A stretch of 64,000 nt of DNA from Latrodectus hesperus (Eukaryota; Arthropoda; Arachnida; Araneae; Theridiidae). A program made the translations under genes and the position numbers. The stretch spans positions 39,593,391-39,657,390 of the forward strand of contig CM075860.1 in the NCBI GenBank assembly GCA_037975125.1, in the 5' to 3' direction. Shown piece by piece: positions 62,205 to 64,000 of this stretch. Under the pieces are notes generated by a model that saw nothing but the letters and a program-made list of their open reading frames with translations, had not been told where the DNA came from and made no database searches. Each line of letters begins with the position of its first letter. The first letter of the stretch is position 1.

Positions 62205-62475
62205 AACCAACCTGTCTTGTGGTCAGCGTCCCTGACTGCGGATAAGGAGGTCCTGGGTTCGAATCCCGGTTCGGGCATGGATGTACTATCTCTCTCTATC
62301 TATCCTGTCTTTGCCCTTTCATTGTATGAATGGTTTGTGAATGATTGCCTACCCTATAAACGGGTCCCTATGACATGTGTGTACTGAGGAAGTCGGATTT
62401 TACACAAAAATATGGTTCATTTGGAAAAGTGGAGCAGCGCACCCCATAATGCCAGCTTAGCTGTCACATGACCAC
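62205..62475 (+). repeat. SINE-B, with target-site duplication
   Basis: CCAACCTGTCTTGTGG, GTCAGCGTCCCTGACTGC, the B box GGGTTCGAATCCCGG and GGGCATGGATGTACTATC match the copy at 39009. The middle also contains CCCTATAAACGGGTCC, as in SINE-A. Flanks AACTGTTGCAAAT (62192-62204) and AACTATTGCAAAT (62476-62488) form a 13-bp duplication with one difference. The 3' part differs from the 39009 copy, so a subfamily or a chimeric tail is likely. Confidence 0.88.
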
Positions 62476-62499
62476 AACTATTGCAAATTATGTTATGAA

Positions 62500-62590
62500 T
62501 TTCTTTTTTGTCCCTCAATCATAATTTTCTGCGGATCATACGGTTTAAAATTAATTCCGAACCAATACAAACATCCAAGCCCAAGGTGGT
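62500..62590 (-). repeat. SINE-D fragment, 5'-truncated
   Basis: TTGTCCCTCAATCATAATTT, AATTCCGAACCAATACAAAC and ATCCAAGCCCAAGGTGG match the body complement of the family; the head is absent. Confidence 0.65.
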
Positions 62591-63403
62591 TTTATATTAT
62601 GAAAAAATACATTTATAATAACATGGTAACAACAACAAGGAGCGATATTTATAGATCCTTTTCCACCTTTATCAGCATATTAGACAGATGGGTATCAGCT
62701 ATACTTAAAATATTTTAATGCAGTTCTAACGCCATGATACATATTTCATTGTTATTGTATAAGCATAACACACAGTGCTATTTCATTTCGCTGCGTAGAT
62801 TATTATCAATTGCATCTTTTTAATGTAACAACATGTTTTTAAAACTAATCCGCGTTCATATTTCATCAATTTCTTTTTCCATCATTTGGTCGCATAACCT
62901 CAGTACGTGAAATATAAATTAAATTTGGACTTGTGCTGTACAAATACTTCTTTTTCCCATTGTTCAAAATTTCTATTATTGAAAAAAAAACTCAAAAATT
63001 AAATTACATTTTATATACGAAATTGAAAATTGTTGCAAACAAGTTACATGTTTCGATGCATAAGAAATATGATTTGAGTGAAACATGTGGCTTTTACAAA
63101 TTCATGATTCGAATAATATAGAATTGATAAAGGAACATGATTCAAGTTCTTAGAAACTGAATTTTTTTGGTATCGTGTAATGTGAAACGTATTAATTAAA
63201 AGTTGAAATGCAGTCACATAGAATTATTTATAGCAAAATCACTAGATTCATGGTATCGGTTTTTTTCAAATTTCAATAAAATAAAAGAACATGCACGATC
63301 ATCAAAGTGAATAAAAAAATGTTTTCACTAAGCGCAAAAACAATAAAGAACAAACGTGCCATAATAGTGGTTACATTTGCCGTGAAACAGAAGAATCATT
63401 AGT
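62591..63403. other. AT-rich non-coding stretch
   Basis: No supported feature. Confidence 0.5.
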
Positions 63404-63673
63404 AAATTTTGGCACAGAATCCGTGTGATCCAGGATGCCAAATTCTGAGTTTGGTGATTTTTTTGGTGGATTTTCATATGTATGTGGCAACCTGGTTTTT
63501 ATTGTGTCATAGATATGAAGACCTATAAGAATTAAGGAGAAAATTCTAATTTAGCAACTCTAGTATTTACATCATTGCGCACATTACAATATGTCATATT
63601 AGCAACATTTCTTCATCGCCAAAAAAATTCAGAATTCAGCATCCTGGATTATATGGCATCTGTGCATGAATTT
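63404..63673. mobile_element. MITE-like element with about 45-bp terminal inverted repeats
   Basis: The left end (63404-63448), with GCACAGAATCCGTGTGATCC and AGGATGCCAAATTCTGA, is mirrored at the right end (63629-63673), with TCAGAATTCAGCATCCTGG and ATTATATGGCATCTGTGC; about 80 percent of positions pair by eye. The roughly 180-base centre has no coding capacity. It fits a non-autonomous DNA transposon of unknown superfamily, unrelated in sequence to the element at 2258. Confidence 0.7.
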
Positions 63674-64000
63674 CTTTAAAAATCATTCTATGAGCAAAAT
63701 ATTAGAATTTTATAGAAAGATATAAAGAAAGGGGCGGCAATATATTCCAATTCTTGAAAATCATACAGCATTGAACAATTTAAGAGTTATGAACATTTCT
63801 AAATTACTAAATGTAATTTCGTTAGTTTCGAAATTGGAATGTATATGCGAAAGACGAGAAATATAATTGATTGTGCCAAATGGCACAGGAACGCCGACAT
63901 CATCACTTAGAAAGTTTCTTCGCAAAGTTTATGCAGAGGAAGGAACCTTTTTTAAATTTTCTCGAAATGTTTCCTTTAAAGTAAAATTTGTTACAACTAA
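63674..64000. other. AT-rich non-coding stretch to window end
   Basis: No supported feature. Confidence 0.5.

Overview
This is a very AT-rich, intron- and repeat-dominated piece of an animal nuclear genome. There are no operons, ribosome binding sites or long open reading frames. Coding remnants of several non-LTR retrotransposon (LINE) lineages, a decayed mariner transposase, several tRNA-headed SINE families with clear target-site duplications, MITE-like inverted-repeat elements, minisatellites and long TA tracts together point to an arthropod. An arachnid such as a spider is my best guess, but that rests on remembered repeat types and is not proven by the window.

Host genes: only two candidate host coding exons can be supported, both on the + strand and both looking like signal-peptide first exons. 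The first (6630-6696) lies in a locally GC-richer promoter-like block (about 6100-7080) and ends in a canonical GTAAGT donor. The second (35954-36032) starts right after an in-frame stop and ends in a GTGAGA donor. Both stop in phase 1, so they could be alternative first exons of one secreted or membrane protein gene whose remaining exons lie right of the window, or they could belong to two genes. No downstream exon was recognised, so much of the window may be intron.

Layout: 1-1143 holds a LINE tail, a mariner fragment and a SINE. 2258-2567 is an inverted-repeat element joined to a TA tract. 3.6-3.9 kb is a SINE. 6.1-7.1 kb is the promoter and exon 1. 7-15.5 kb is AT-rich intron-like sequence with one repeat of family E. 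15.5-30.4 kb is the densest transposon graveyard: three LINE RNase H tails, many SINEs and one clear SINE-into-SINE nest. 33-36.5 kb has a GC-richer block, a TA tract and the second signal-peptide exon. 39-41 kb holds two SINEs and a 30-bp minisatellite grown out of a family E element. 43.5-44.7 kb has a GC-richer block and another 30-bp minisatellite. 46-48 kb has a SINE and the best-preserved RNase H remnant. 48.8 kb and 51.8 kb carry regulatory-looking islands. 55-55.9 kb is a 134-bp satellite array. 57.7-63.7 kb holds SINEs, an RTE-like LINE tail and a second MITE-like element.

Family labels used here (SINE-A, B, C, D, F and element E) are local names given only for comparing copies inside the window. 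No new enzymatic or defence system was found. The most useful observations are the paired signal-peptide exons, the modular sharing of parts among SINEs, the apparent LINE/SINE tail sharing, the minisatellite born from a repeat, and a few non-coding islands with recognisable regulator motifs.
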